Part shown: positions 44,679-58,171 of the stretch, one piece after another
Position numbering within the stretch: the first letter of the stretch is position 1
How the letters are laid out: each line of letters starts with the position of its first letter
Origin: Lingula anatina
Lineage: Eukaryota > Brachiopoda > Lingulata > Lingulida > Lingulidae
Length of the DNA stretch: 64,000 nucleotides
Assembly (NCBI RefSeq): GCF_001039355.2
Contig: NW_019775525.1
Coordinates: 779,922-843,921, forward strand
Direction: 5' to 3'
Made by a program: the position numbers and the translations under genes
Notes under the pieces: model-generated
What the model was told of the DNA's origin: nothing
Seen by the model: the letters and a program-made list of their open reading frames with translations, nothing else
Database searches by the model: none

Positions 44679-46444
44679 CATTTTAAAATTTAACTGGAGA
44701 AATTTTGAAAAGGCCCCTCATTCTCAAACCATCCTCAATAAAATACGACACCTAGACGGGAGCCATTCTAATATCCAGTAGCAATAGGGCAATATAATAC
44801 CACCAACGAGGATCTGCCACCAGGGCTCCTAATAATGATAAAGAATCCAAAAAATTCATAAAAACCCGAGCTTTATGAGGGCCCCATTAAATGATCATTA
44901 TAGACAAAAACCACCATGGCTGATCTGCAACTCCGGCAATGGAGCCACTTTCTGATTGATGAGGCCTGTCCGAATGTCTTTCAACTGGATCCCCGTCATT
45001 TTAGCAAAGAATACCCCAATAAAAGTCACCGGGTATCAACTGATCACTGATTCCAAGGGGGCTCTTTGTCCACAATGTCTCCTTAAACCATACCTGACCT
45101 GATGCCTTTAAAGCAGTCATCTGTGATATTCTTTATGACTGCCCTTTTTTTTAAAGAGAGAAATAGGAGCTAGAGGTGTTGAGAGCTTTTATATGGTTGG
45201 TGTAAGGGGCACAGACTTTGTGTGTCAATGGCAGTTAGTATCTCATTCATATTGTCTCATCTGTCTCAACTGGAAACTTTAAACCGTCTTCATTCTGTCC
45301 AGTACCTAAAGTGTCCTTGGCACCTCTTTTCCAAAAACAATTCCTTAACTGTAGTAAAATTATTTATGGAGACAACCTATTCACTGATGTGAAATTATTT
45401 CCCACAAACTGTTTCTTAATTGTAGAGAAATTATTCTCCAAAAGGTTTCTTAAAGGTGATAAAATATATATACTAGTATAAAATTATATGTATGGCTTTT
45501 GGTGGACCATTCTTTAGCCAATCCTGGTCCTTTTACTTAAAAATTTTCAGAAATGCCACTGGAATTCCTAGCGTAAAATAATTCAAGTTACCTACATCGA
45601 TGCAATCATGTTTAATCAATCCAGAGTTTAACATACAAAAATCTCCAAAATTGGAAGTTCTTGTGTTATCAAGGACTGTGTGTCTCATTTCACCTATGAA
45701 GGGGTGGCACTGGAGACATTTTTCAGTGGTAAAAGATGACATGTATGATAATTTCATGTGATATATGTGAATTTCTGATAAGGCAAGATGGACAAATTCG
45801 ATAAGAAGAAAAACGTGACTAGGTGACACTTAATTCAAAGTGAGACACAGCAGAAACAAATTGGGATTGTTTGACCTCTTCAACCCCCCCCCCTAAAAAA
45901 AGTCCTCCAGTTCAGTTAATATTACTTAATTTTTGATTTTTTGTTGTATTGTTGACAAAACTGTGCCATACATTTCAAAGGAAACTGCTCCTCTCCATTT
46001 TTTTTTTTACCCAAGGTTAAATAACTTGGGTGGCCTTTTATTGTTTGCTTTCCCTATTCTCTGCTTCTTGTACCTCTAGGGCATATTCCCAATTGTACGT
46101 TTATCGCATTTTTTTCAGAAAATATCTTTTTCAAACAAGTTACACCCATTCCCTGCAGAAAGTAGCACTTCAATAGCCTTTTCAAGCTGATATTCCTTAT
46201 CCAACAATAAGACTAAAAAATTTCTCTGTAAGCATTCAGGTAAATACTATAATTACAAAAAATATCCTCTTAAATATAATATGGCACAGTGTTATTAGAT
46301 AGCCCATGGAGGTATAAAAAGTATGACGTTACCCCTGCACCATAATTGTCGCCAAAATGCGCGTCCTTCTCCCCTCCCCCAGGTCTTCAAGGGACGTCAA
46401 CTAACCCTGGACAAATATTTGCTGCTCAGATTTTTTTTTTCAAG
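44679..46444 (+). repeat. Duplication 2, copy 1
   Basis: 44790-46444 is repeated at 46446-48100 with a constant offset of 1656 and no indels, even in the T10 and C10 runs. I noticed a single difference (C at 44994, T at 46650). 44679 onward also aligns with 49016 onward (copy 3) at a few per cent divergence. Copy 1 stops at the N at 46445 in mid-sequence. The 98-codon minus-strand frame at 45533-45829 has no recognisable domain. Confidence 0.95.
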
Positions 46445-46445
46445 N
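46445..46445. other. Single-N assembly junction
   Basis: It lies exactly between copy 1 and copy 2 of duplication 2. Confidence 0.85.
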
Positions 46446-49013
46446 CAATATAATACCACCAACGAGGATCTGCCACCAGGGCTCCTAATAATGATAAAGA
46501 ATCCAAAAAATTCATAAAAACCCGAGCTTTATGAGGGCCCCATTAAATGATCATTATAGACAAAAACCACCATGGCTGATCTGCAACTCCGGCAATGGAG
46601 CCACTTTCTGATTGATGAGGCCTGTCCGAATGTCTTTCAACTGGATCCCTGTCATTTTAGCAAAGAATACCCCAATAAAAGTCACCGGGTATCAACTGAT
46701 CACTGATTCCAAGGGGGCTCTTTGTCCACAATGTCTCCTTAAACCATACCTGACCTGATGCCTTTAAAGCAGTCATCTGTGATATTCTTTATGACTGCCC
46801 TTTTTTTTAAAGAGAGAAATAGGAGCTAGAGGTGTTGAGAGCTTTTATATGGTTGGTGTAAGGGGCACAGACTTTGTGTGTCAATGGCAGTTAGTATCTC
46901 ATTCATATTGTCTCATCTGTCTCAACTGGAAACTTTAAACCGTCTTCATTCTGTCCAGTACCTAAAGTGTCCTTGGCACCTCTTTTCCAAAAACAATTCC
47001 TTAACTGTAGTAAAATTATTTATGGAGACAACCTATTCACTGATGTGAAATTATTTCCCACAAACTGTTTCTTAATTGTAGAGAAATTATTCTCCAAAAG
47101 GTTTCTTAAAGGTGATAAAATATATATACTAGTATAAAATTATATGTATGGCTTTTGGTGGACCATTCTTTAGCCAATCCTGGTCCTTTTACTTAAAAAT
47201 TTTCAGAAATGCCACTGGAATTCCTAGCGTAAAATAATTCAAGTTACCTACATCGATGCAATCATGTTTAATCAATCCAGAGTTTAACATACAAAAATCT
47301 CCAAAATTGGAAGTTCTTGTGTTATCAAGGACTGTGTGTCTCATTTCACCTATGAAGGGGTGGCACTGGAGACATTTTTCAGTGGTAAAAGATGACATGT
47401 ATGATAATTTCATGTGATATATGTGAATTTCTGATAAGGCAAGATGGACAAATTCGATAAGAAGAAAAACGTGACTAGGTGACACTTAATTCAAAGTGAG
47501 ACACAGCAGAAACAAATTGGGATTGTTTGACCTCTTCAACCCCCCCCCCTAAAAAAAGTCCTCCAGTTCAGTTAATATTACTTAATTTTTGATTTTTTGT
47601 TGTATTGTTGACAAAACTGTGCCATACATTTCAAAGGAAACTGCTCCTCTCCATTTTTTTTTTTACCCAAGGTTAAATAACTTGGGTGGCCTTTTATTGT
47701 TTGCTTTCCCTATTCTCTGCTTCTTGTACCTCTAGGGCATATTCCCAATTGTACGTTTATCGCATTTTTTTCAGAAAATATCTTTTTCAAACAAGTTACA
47801 CCCATTCCCTGCAGAAAGTAGCACTTCAATAGCCTTTTCAAGCTGATATTCCTTATCCAACAATAAGACTAAAAAATTTCTCTGTAAGCATTCAGGTAAA
47901 TACTATAATTACAAAAAATATCCTCTTAAATATAATATGGCACAGTGTTATTAGATAGCCCATGGAGGTATAAAAAGTATGACGTTACCCCTGCACCATA
48001 ATTGTCGCCAAAATGCGCGTCCTTCTCCCCTCCCCCAGGTCTTCAAGGGACGTCAACTAACCCTGGACAAATATTTGCTGCTCAGATTTTTTTTTTCAAG
48101 TTATAGAACAAAAGCTTAGAAGATCACACAAAGCAAGTGATAAAGATGGAATTGTGAAATAAATAACTTTGTCTCAAAGTTTCTAGGAATGCTAGACCGA
48201 GAGTTTGTGTGTATTGGCCTATTTTGTGTGTTGTTGCAAACATGTGCATGCAGAAACGCTTACACTCATGTGCAAATGTTGTGCATGTGCACGCATGCCA
48301 GCAGACGTGCACGTAACATGCACTTAAATGGCACATGCATGCATTGTTGTATGCACATCTTGCATGTGTTTTTCTGTATGAATATGCATGTTAGCTCAAT
48401 ACATGCATGCAGCGAAGTGCCCTTATGACCAATCACATCTAAATCTTCACATTCAAACACCGACTGAGCATATATATCGATACTCATGAGACCCATCTCC
48501 AGCGACAACCCTCCATTACCATCAGAAACAATAACCGCTTCATCAATAACACCGTCACCACATACTGTAACATGACAACCTTGCCATATGTCCACGAAGA
48601 ACTGGTAGCCTAACAAAACTCACCAATCACATATCTAGGTAATTACACCTCTATACAGGATAAATGTGTTATATGAATAGATTTCATATCCCCCCCTTGG
48701 GAATACCAATTGGATTAGAGTGGGTTTCTATTGTGTTATTAAGGCAGGGGTATAATTGAGGTGTTGTATTATTAATAGAAGGGCATATTAACGGCGTTTC
48801 ATACTTTGCTTAAATCAGATCAGGGCGTATTTATCTATTGTCTTTAAGGAGCTGAGACAATAATTATTGAGGTAGCAAATTTAGAACAGAAGGGCGTATT
48901 ACCAGAAAGTAAGTTTTTTCAAGGGATTTTTTAAAAAAATTTCCTCTGTACTAAAAAATTAATTGTGAGATATAACTTAAGTACACCATGTGATAAAAAG
49001 GCCCTAACATGCT
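46446..49013 (+). repeat. Duplication 2, copy 2 with its right-hand extension
   Basis: The first 1655 bases equal copy 1. The remainder (48101-49013) has no counterpart in copy 1 but aligns with 50770-51684 in copy 3. The piece behaves like a separate contig of about 2.57 kb bounded by single Ns on both sides. Confidence 0.95.
48241..48412. repeat. ATGCATG-rich, RY-alternating cluster (copy 2)
   Basis: TGCATG occurs six times on the plus strand (48245, 48282, 48336, 48361, 48385, 48404) within about 165 bp, together with GCACGTAACATGCAC and TATGCACATC words. The tract alternates purine and pyrimidine, so it can also form Z-DNA. Frames on both strands are open because the repeat lacks stops, and are not genes. 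If transcribed in either sense it would contain UGCAUG, the RBFOX binding word, or its complement. Confidence 0.75.
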
Positions 49014-49014
49014 N
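49014..49014. other. Single-N assembly junction
   Basis: It lies between the end of copy 2 and the start of copy 3 of duplication 2. Confidence 0.85.
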
Positions 49015-51684
49015 CCATTTTAAAATTTAACTGGAGAAATTTTGAAAAGGCCCCTCATTCTCAAACCATCCTCAATAAAATACGACACCTAGACGGGAGC
49101 CATTCTAATATCCAGTAGCAATGGGGCAATATAATACCACCAACGAGGATCTGCCACCAGGGCTTCCAATAATGATAAAGAATCCAAAAAATTCATAAAA
49201 ACCCGAGCTTTATGAGGGGCCCATTAAATGATCATTATAGACAAAAACCACCATGGCTGATCTGCAACTCCGGCAATGGAGCCACTTTCTGATTGATGAG
49301 GCCTGTCCGAATGTCTTTCAACTGGATCCCCGTCATTTTAGCAAAGAATACCCCAATAAAAGTCACTGGGTATCAACTGATCACTGATTCCAAGGGGGCT
49401 CTTTGTCCACAATGTCTCCTTAAACCATACCTGACCTGATGCCTTTAAAGCAGTCATCTGTGGTATTCTTTATGACTGCCCTTTTTTTTAAAGAGAGAAA
49501 TAGGAGCTAGAGGTGTTGAGAGCTTTTATATGGTTGGTGTAAGGGGCACAGACTTTGTGTGTCAATGGCAGTTAGAGTCTCATTCATATTGTCTCATCTG
49601 TCTCAACTGGAAACTTTAAACCGTCTTCATTCTGTCCAGTACCTAAAGTGTCCTTGGCACCTCTTTTCCAAAAACAATTCCTTAACTGTAGTAAAATTAT
49701 TTATGGAGACAACCTATTCACTTTGTGAAATTATTTCCCACAAACTGTTTCTTAATTGTAGAGAAATTATTCTCGAAAGGTTTCTTAAAGGTGATAAAAT
49801 ATATACTAGTATATATGTATGGCTTTTGGTGGACCATTCTTTAGCCAATCCTGGTCCTTTTACTTAAAAATTTTCAGAAATGCCACTGGAATTCCTAGCG
49901 TAAAATAATTCAAGTTACCTACATCGATACAATCATGTCTAATCAATCCCAAGTTTAACATACAAAAAATCTCCAAAATTGGAAGTTCTTGTGTTATCAA
50001 GGACTGTGTGTCTCATTTCACCTATGAAGGGGTGGCACTGGAGACATTTTTCAGTGGTAAAAGATGACATGTATGATAATTTCATGTGATATATGTGAAT
50101 TTCTGATAAGGCAAGATGGACAAATTCGATAAGAAGAAAAACGTGACTAGGTGACACTTAATTCATAGTGATCGAGACACAGCAGAAACAAATTGGGATT
50201 CTTTGACCTCTTCACCCCCCCCTAAAAAAAGTCCTCCAGTTCAGTTAATATTACTTAATTTTTGATTTTTTGTTGTATTGTTGACAAAACTGTGCCATAC
50301 ATTTCAAAGGAAACTGCTCCTCTCCATTTTTTTTTTACCCAAGGTTAAATAACTTGGGTGGCCTTTTATTGTTTGTTTTCTCTATTCTCTGCTTCTTGTT
50401 CCTCTAGGGCATATTCCCAATTGTACGTTTATCGCATTTTTTTCAGAAAATATCTATTTCAAACAAGTTACACCCATTCCCTGCAGAAAGTAGCACTTCA
50501 ATAGCCTTTTCAAGCTGATATTCCTTATCCAACAATAAGACTAAAAAATTTCTCTGTAAGCATTCAGGTAAATACTATAATTACAAAAAATATCCTCTTA
50601 AATATAATATGGCACAGTGTTATTAGATAGCCCATGGAGGTATAAAAAGTATGACGTTACCCCTGCACCATAATTGTCGCCAAAATGCGCGTCCTTCTCC
50701 CCTCCCCCAGGTCTTCAAGGGACGTCAACTAACCCTGGACAAATATTTGCTGCTCAGATTTTTTTTCAAGGTACAGAACAAAAGCTTAGAAGATCACACA
50801 AAGCAAGTGATAAGGATGGAATTGTGAAATAAATAACTTTGTCTCAAAGTTTCTAGGAATGCTAGACCCAGAGTTTGTGTGTATTGGCCTATTTTGTGTG
50901 TTGCAAATGTGTGCATACAGAAACGCTTACCCTCATGTGCAAACGTGGTGCATGTCCACGCATGCCAGCAGACGTGCATGTAACATGCACTTAAATGGCA
51001 CATGCATGCATGCATTGTTGTATGCACATCTTGCATGTGTTTTTCTGCATGCACATGCATGTTAGCCCAATACATGCATGCAGCGAAGTGCCCTTATGAC
51101 CAATCACAACTAAATCTTCCCATTCAAACACCGACTGTGCATGTATATCGATACTCATGAGACCCATCCCCAACGCCAACCCTCCATTACCATCAGAAAC
51201 AATAACCCCTTCATCAATAACACCGTCACCACATACTGTAACATGACAACCTTGCCATATGTCCACGAAGAACTGGTAGCCTAACAAAACTCACCAATCA
51301 CATATCTAGGTAATTACACCTCTATACAGGATAAATGTGTTATATGAATAGATTTCATATCCCCCCCTTGGGAATACTAATTGGATTAGAGTGGGTTTCT
51401 ATTGTGTTATTAAGGCAGGGGTATAATTGAGGTGTTGTATTATTAATAGAAGGGCATATTAACGGCGTTTCATACTTTGCTTAAATCAGATCAGGGCGTA
51501 TTTATCTATTGTCTTTAAAGAGCTGAGACAATAATTATTGAGGTAGCGAATTTAGAACAGAAGGGCGTTTTACCAGAAAGTAAGTTTTTTCAAGGGATTC
51601 TTTAAAAAATTTTCCTTTGCACTGTAAAAATTAATAGTGAGATAATACTGAAGTACACCATGTGATAAAAAGGCCCTATCATGG
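49015..51684 (+). repeat. Duplication 2, copy 3 (diverged)
   Basis: It aligns with 44679-46444 and then with 48101-49013, so it spans the whole locus that copies 1 and 2 cover together. It differs from them by scattered substitutions and small indels, for example CACTTTGTG for CACTGATGTG and a shorter ATATAT/TAGTATA stretch near 49800. It then runs into unique sequence. The best reading is the alternative haplotype. Confidence 0.95.
50907..51084. repeat. ATGCATG-rich, RY-alternating cluster (copy 3)
   Basis: The counterpart of 48241-48412, with eight plus-strand TGCATG words (two overlapping at 51003-51012). The number and position of the words differ from copy 2 while the surrounding sequence is well conserved, so the cluster evolves fast but keeps its character. 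Confidence 0.75.
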
Positions 51685-52618
51685 TATGTATTTCTTTTCA
51701 GAAACAGAAGTCAGATTTGAAGATTCAACCTATTTTCAGAGAGCAAATACATAATTGATCTGTATCCTTGACTGATTGTCATGGAGGCATGGGGGCCTGC
51801 ATTGAGAAAGACAAATTTCCTTTGTTTTCAATCCAATTTCATAAAATTACTGGATAACTAAGAAAATTGTTCTTCATTTGACTTTGTGGGGGCATGAAGA
51901 TGTACAAGGTGGCAGATTTTTTTCCCAACAATGGTATTTTGACCAGTATTTAAAATCTATCTGTTTCTGTCAAATGCACAGAAAAATGTTTAACCAACGT
52001 GGAAGACAGAACACTTCTACCCCTCTCCCCTTCTACTACCATGTTTCATGTATCCTTTACAGTACTCAAAGTTCAGCTTCAGCAGCGCTTTTTTTCTCCC
52101 AAAAATAACCAAATGACAAAACGAGTTAAGTAAACAAGGAAGTGACACCTCATTATCACAATAAAGCACACCTGCTAAATGCAGTCAATTATTTCAAATT
52201 TTCAATTTTGATTTCTGGCACTAACATATTTACTCTGGACATAACTTGGGAAAAATGTATAAATGCTTGTTAACTTACCCATGAAATATTTATGTAGAAA
52301 TATTTTTATAACCTACAAAAGCAATGCAGAAAGACGATGAAAGGAGTTATTTTTATATCGATCTACCAGCTTAAGTTCTCAATAACAAAAGAGCAGGGTT
52401 TAAGTGAATTTTCTGTTCTCATCTATTAAGTGCAGAAAAGTGAGGGCAGCACAGACTTGAATATTTCATGACAGTTCAAATAGCATGTGATATTTTTATG
52501 ATTTAGCGTGTTAGATGGCTTAACCTGCCATGCTGTGTCAATAACCATTCTTTACGTTGTGATAAAAGACAGCTGTCGTTTTCATGTCATATTATTAAGT
52601 TTTGTATACTTGATTTAT

Positions 52619-52668
52619 GCTGTGTGTGTCTGTGTCTGTGTGTGTGTGCGTGCGTGCGTGAGTGTGCC
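52619..52668. repeat. Impure (TG)n/(TGCG)n microsatellite
   Basis: TG units with C interruptions pass into TGCGTGCGTGCGTG and then GAGTGTG. The tract is alternating purine-pyrimidine throughout most of its length. Confidence 0.93.
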
Positions 52669-55600
52669 AGTAGTACATATACACGTGTGCCTGCATGCTT
52701 TAAAATATCACAAAGAAGGAGAGGGGGAGGAGTAAAAGAGAAAAACCCGGTTGGGGAGAGAATTTTACAATAATACAAATCACAAAACTAAATCTTAACA
52801 TGTTAAGGCAGCATGGCTATGTGCGTCTTAATTTCTTCACACACACACAATATAAACTGAAGCCATTGGTTATCAAGATAAGGGGTAAAATCTTCTACAC
52901 ACATAATACAGAGAGGTTAAATCAAAACCAAACGAAATAAGGTTTAAGCCTGCCTTTCTGCAGCATAAACCCAAATTATTTTTCTTTAAAAAGTAACTTT
53001 CTCTTTGCCAGAAGCAAAAGAAAAAAAGGGTAACAAAAGGTAAAACATAAAATATATAAAAGCCCATAACAACGTCAATGAAACATGTCTAACATGAAAA
53101 ACCAGGACTTTTTTTCCCAAACATTCCCCTTTCAAGATAAAATTCAGTTTCAATCCGTCTCATAGCTGGGAGCAAAATAAAAGACAATAAGTCCTAGTGT
53201 GATGGATGAAGGGGTGGATCCTTACAACCTGATACTTATTTATGTGTCATATGGGACACACACAAAACCTGTGCCCTATGGCGGCCATTTGTCTTCAGGT
53301 ATCTTCTGCTGCCAAATTTTGGGGAAAAACACCCCATAAGAAAGGAGGAATTATTTGCAAAAGAAATGGACAGGGTTTCTTAAATTGAATATTTCAGAGG
53401 AAATTATGGTGGCGGGGCTTAATTAGACATCAGATACAATGCAATAAATGTCAGAGAGTCCAGTAAGGCATGCCCAAAGGGGATGGCCATTTCATAATGC
53501 ACAAATTTAGGTTGAAAAGCTCAATTAGGAAAGGAGGGAATTTGAAAACTGTAAGGAAATTGAAAATATAGGATTCTTTTCAAACATGTATAAAATTTAT
53601 CCTATGACATTATTCTTGCTTTTAAAAAACAAGGAGGATACCTGAAACTTTTTGAAGATAAAATATAGACATTTAAGAGATTTTAATAATGTTTCAGAAT
53701 GTAACTGGATTAAAGTCATCAAAAGGGCAAGTAATTGAGAAAAAATGTTACCCCTACCCTTACTAACAGAAGCAGGAAGTAAGGATAGAGACACTAAAAC
53801 CTAAAATTTTCATTCCACATCCCAACCAAATATCCCAAGGTGACATCAGTGGTCCCTGAACAAACATCATGTAACCAAGAATTTACTCTATTAACACCAG
53901 ACAAAGACCATTCTATTCACTGTTTTCATCATTTTTCATCTCTGGTGCCTCCTAGATCTGATAGAAGTTGAAAGAAAACAAAACGCTCAAGCTGACTTCC
54001 TGTGGCGTTTTGATGCCCAGTTGATGTTTGGGTAAATGTCATCACCAATAAGAGGCTCCCTTTTATTGTGATTTTGACCTGGGTCCTAGTGGCAGTAGTG
54101 AGAAGTTTTGGTCAATGCCCTTGCACTGTGTTGTACATTACTTCATCCAAAAACTAGCTAACATTTTCAAAAGAATTTGTTTCCAACTTGCAATCTTTCA
54201 TTAAGTTTCGAAAATTTTAGATTTCAAAAGAAAAAAATTGAGAAGAAATGGAAGCATGCCACTGGAGAATGACACCACGTAAATCTTAAATTTCAACATT
54301 CTTATCAAAACACAAAACAAGGTGTTTTTTACAACAGCCCCAAAATAACATAAAAAGCACCCAAATTTTATCTACCTTGTCCCTTACAAATATGAGAACC
54401 TATTTAATGTTCAATTTATCCACTAAATGACCAGATACCTGCTGAACACCAATTCATTGTGGTTAAAACGGGAGACATATTGAAAGGTCAGGTGAGAGAG
54501 ACAGGCTGCGAGGAAAAGAAAACAGAGAAAACAGCCGTATATTCAACCTCCACAATGGCCGCTCAGTCTGCAGAAATATTCGACAGAAGCTCCTATCTGA
54601 TTGGATATCTTAAAACAACAATGAGGGATACGTTGTCAGCAACCCACACCTACATTCTTACAGTAGTTATGATTGGGATGTCCTTTATGAAGCATGTCAT
54701 TCAATGATATTTTCCCCTTTAGTAAGTAATAATTTCCTACCTCTTGTAATATCTTTTGCCTTAAGCTTCTAATTCTGTTCATCTCAAGGAATTACCTTTG
54801 CCTTTTCATAGGATACAAAATGACAGAAATCTTTTACAACATACTAGTAAGAACAACATAATATAACTTCTGTGGAACAGATGCATTATTTAACAAATGT
54901 ATATAATTTCGGACAAGAATGCTGATAATGACAATTCATGTCATGAAATACACAAGAAAGTCCTAAAATTAGGATAAATTTTGGAGTACGTTTCAGATTT
55001 TCGAAAGGTTGCATGTTTGTCCATACAAAAGTGTCCTCTAAAAGTCATTCCTACTGTTAAGATCCAGCTTACATCAGCCACCTATTGACAACCTACTGTT
55101 ACGACAGACATCAACTAATCATTTCCCCACTGGTGACAAGATGTGTGACTTACACAATTTCCGTCTCATGTATACATATAGTTTTGCATAGAGGTGAGGT
55201 AAGCAAAAATAAGGAAGCATGTGCATCAATTATAAATGTTTCATATGAATCACATGAACAAAATTGGATTTTTTGCCACTTATGAGGGATGTTTATGTAT
55301 TGAGTAAACAAGCATACCTGTCCTTTTTCACATGTAGTTGACAAATTTTACCCAGGTGTGTGGTAGGGGTAGACACGGGGGAGGGGGGAGAAGAAATATA
55401 TTGCTTTTTCCCCACTAAAACTCTCTCCTCACATTCTGGTCAGGACTGAATGGTGATATAAACTGTCCATATCACATCATGTCATGGCATGTCTATGTGC
55501 CTTGATTTCAAATCAGCAACAGTAGTTACTTTATCATGAAGTGATAATAGTCAAACACACCACATTGCTACTTCATCGCAATAATCAGCACTTTCCTGAT

Positions 55601-56978
55601 AATTCTTATCTTGGGTCAAACAGCCCGACTAATTTTCACTTATTGCCAATAAAATTCAATTGTTGTTGAATAAAAAATATGATTTCAACATTCAATGTTA
55701 CAATATGCTTATAAATGTGGAAGATGATAAAGTTTCGTTAAATGAAAAATAAATTATGGCATACACAAGGTACAATTTGTAGTTTTATTATGCACACTAA
55801 AAAAGCATATGGGTATACCACTTCTTCCAGTAAATACAAGTTATCACATACAGCATGCTAAAATCTGACAACTGATTAATTACGATACGCTTCACGCAAA
55901 CATGAAAATCATGCTACGAATTCCAATTCACTTCCAAGCTAAACTACGGCTGATGTTTTTTCACCATCTCGGGGGATGACTTTGGAACTGTGGGTAATAT
56001 GTCATAGATTTCATAAGTGTCAACGAGGATTAATCTGTCATTGCATCTCATGACGACAGTGGGAGCTAATTCAAAGCACACTCTTTGTTTCTATATTAAA
56101 TTTTCTGAAAATATAATGGGGATAATAAATTCAAGATTGAAGCTTTTCAGCCAAATCTTAGAAGATGTCACTGTTTACCACAAAAAAAAAATTACTGGCC
56201 AAACTGAAGAGTAGACTAGCCAGGGAATAAAACCACTTTATCCATCACACAGAGTCCAGTGAGAAATCTGACATTATAGTGACACAAGCTGCCGACTTGT
56301 AATATGTCTAATATAATAATCTACCATTAAAAGATTATGTTACCCCGAGTATCGAATATTTACTGGAAGATGCCACTGAAGAGCACAGCTCAGGCAAAAT
56401 TTCTAGCAACTTCTGAATCTTGGGGTAGACTTAAGAAGTGTTTCACATCGATCAAAACTGGCAGAGGAGTGCCACTATTCAATACACTCTTTGCTAAAAT
56501 CATTGAAAAAATAATCATATAGATGAATCTATGCAAAATGTATTTTTCTTGCATTCATTTATCATTTTTCTTAGAAGAAATGTGAAGGATCCTTTCAAAG
56601 TAGCCAAATACATCCACCTTATCACCAAGCGTGTATGTTGTGGCTCCTCTATCGTTGGACCTGTCATAAGACAGACAGATCAATTAGAGGCGTAATCAGA
56701 GAAGAGGGTTGAAGTGGAGACACCAAATGTTGCCATACCTATACCAGGGTTGGACCTTCAAACTCAATCTAGGACATATCTGTGTCAGGTGCAACAGATT
56801 TCATGGTTCAATTTTTTAGATATCTATACATCTTTTAGTGAAATTCCATTACAGTACTTGGTTCTGTCTAATTTGCCTGTATCTTGTCTCAGGGAATTTC
56901 GTTGTTTAATTTAATTTTGGTATGGTGTGTTCAACATGGATGACTGCCATTCTCACAAAAGATTTATTTATATTTTGA

Positions 56979-57045
56979 TCTCTCTGCTCTCTCTCTCTAA
57001 TACACACTCTCTCTCTCTCTCGCTTTCTCTTTCTCTCACTCTCTG
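56979..57045. repeat. Interrupted (CT)n tract
   Basis: CT runs broken by G, AATACACA and TTT interruptions over about 67 bases. An SLSLSL-type translation crosses it and is not a gene. Confidence 0.93.
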
Positions 57046-58171
57046 GTGTGTGGGTTTGTTATACAATACCTGTGGTCAGCAAGACGGTAATTACGATCAG
57101 GTATCAAACACAACAAACGTCACATCCTCATCTTGAACAATTACCTATCTTACTCATTAGATATCCGAGTCCCGTTTTCCTTTGGAGACAACAGTGATAA
57201 TAACTGCAACATACAGGATATTGAAAAGAAGGGAGGAAAAAGCAGATGACCAAGATGAAAATGATCACAATCTTGATTTCTGTAAAACCAGTGCATTTCA
57301 ACAAATATGGTCACAGAGCATTCTAGTTTTATTATTTCATCGTACCTGTAAAAATGTGAACCCTCAAAATACACCCAAAGGGCCAGAATGGCAAACCACA
57401 TGACCACAATTGTGACACCTCATGACCAACTTCCCTTTTCAATACTATCTCTACCATAGATTATCTCAACCATTGTACTACTATTTTTATAAAGTAACTT
57501 GTTCATTGAGATCCTGTTAAAGAAATATTCACTGGCAAAAGACTCTAACGGAAACATTTTGTTAGGTACGAAATCACAAGTCATTCAACTGACCAATAAA
57601 AAATGTTTCAATAATTATTGCTACAATAAAGGCACCAGTTTCAACGAAACCCAAGAACAAAAACAAAAAACACCTGACCACAAAATGCTACTCTTTTGAC
57701 CACAGAGCTATATCAGGCCGTCAATGATGGCCACCTTTCTTATCAGATAACACTGAGCTACTTAAAATCGGAGGACAAAACTAGTCCAAGACTTATTCTG
57801 ACTAATACACACCTACGATACAGGTAATCACAACGAAAACAATGGTATCTACTTTGAATTATTACAATCCTTTATAATTCCCACAACTTCAAAGGGGATT
57901 ATTTACCATCTTGACAATGCGGCTACCACAGTTACGGCTGCCCATAAAGTTGTTAAGACTATCAAATCATTCATGGCTTCCTAAAAACTTGAGGTCCACC
58001 TGTCAACTCTTTCACTGCACACAGATTATAAATTTTGGAACAATTTTATCAATTCTCTCTGTCAAAGCCGGATAATTACTTTGCTTATGATGTAAAAGGA
58101 ACCGACTATCTTGCACTGCTTGGACCATATATTCTAGGATTAGTGATAAAACTAAACGTCAGACATAGGGT

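Larger units (their letters stand above)
51685..58171. other. Unique non-coding DNA, no gene recognised
   Basis: Open frames do not exceed about 85 codons and show no domains. The frames at 54459-54707 and 56714-56914 have no splice context or family resemblance. The stretch contains the listed TG-type and CT-type microsatellites. I see no transposon ends or RNA genes. Confidence 0.65.

Noticed and set aside
45784-45793. GGCAAGATGG, resembling the start of microRNA miR-31
   Set aside because: The match covers only the seed region and I see no hairpin precursor around it.
45533-45829. 98-codon minus-strand frame, identical at 47189-47485 and truncated at 49939-50157
   Set aside because: The identity reflects the duplicated assembly segment. 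The diverged copy carries a frameshifting A-run change near its end, which argues against a maintained protein.
48266-48616. 116-codon minus-strand frame, repeated at 50991-51287
   Set aside because: Preservation in the second copy is explained by the DNA duplication. Half of it is the ATGCATG repeat, and the copy differs in frame length without any sign of coding constraint.
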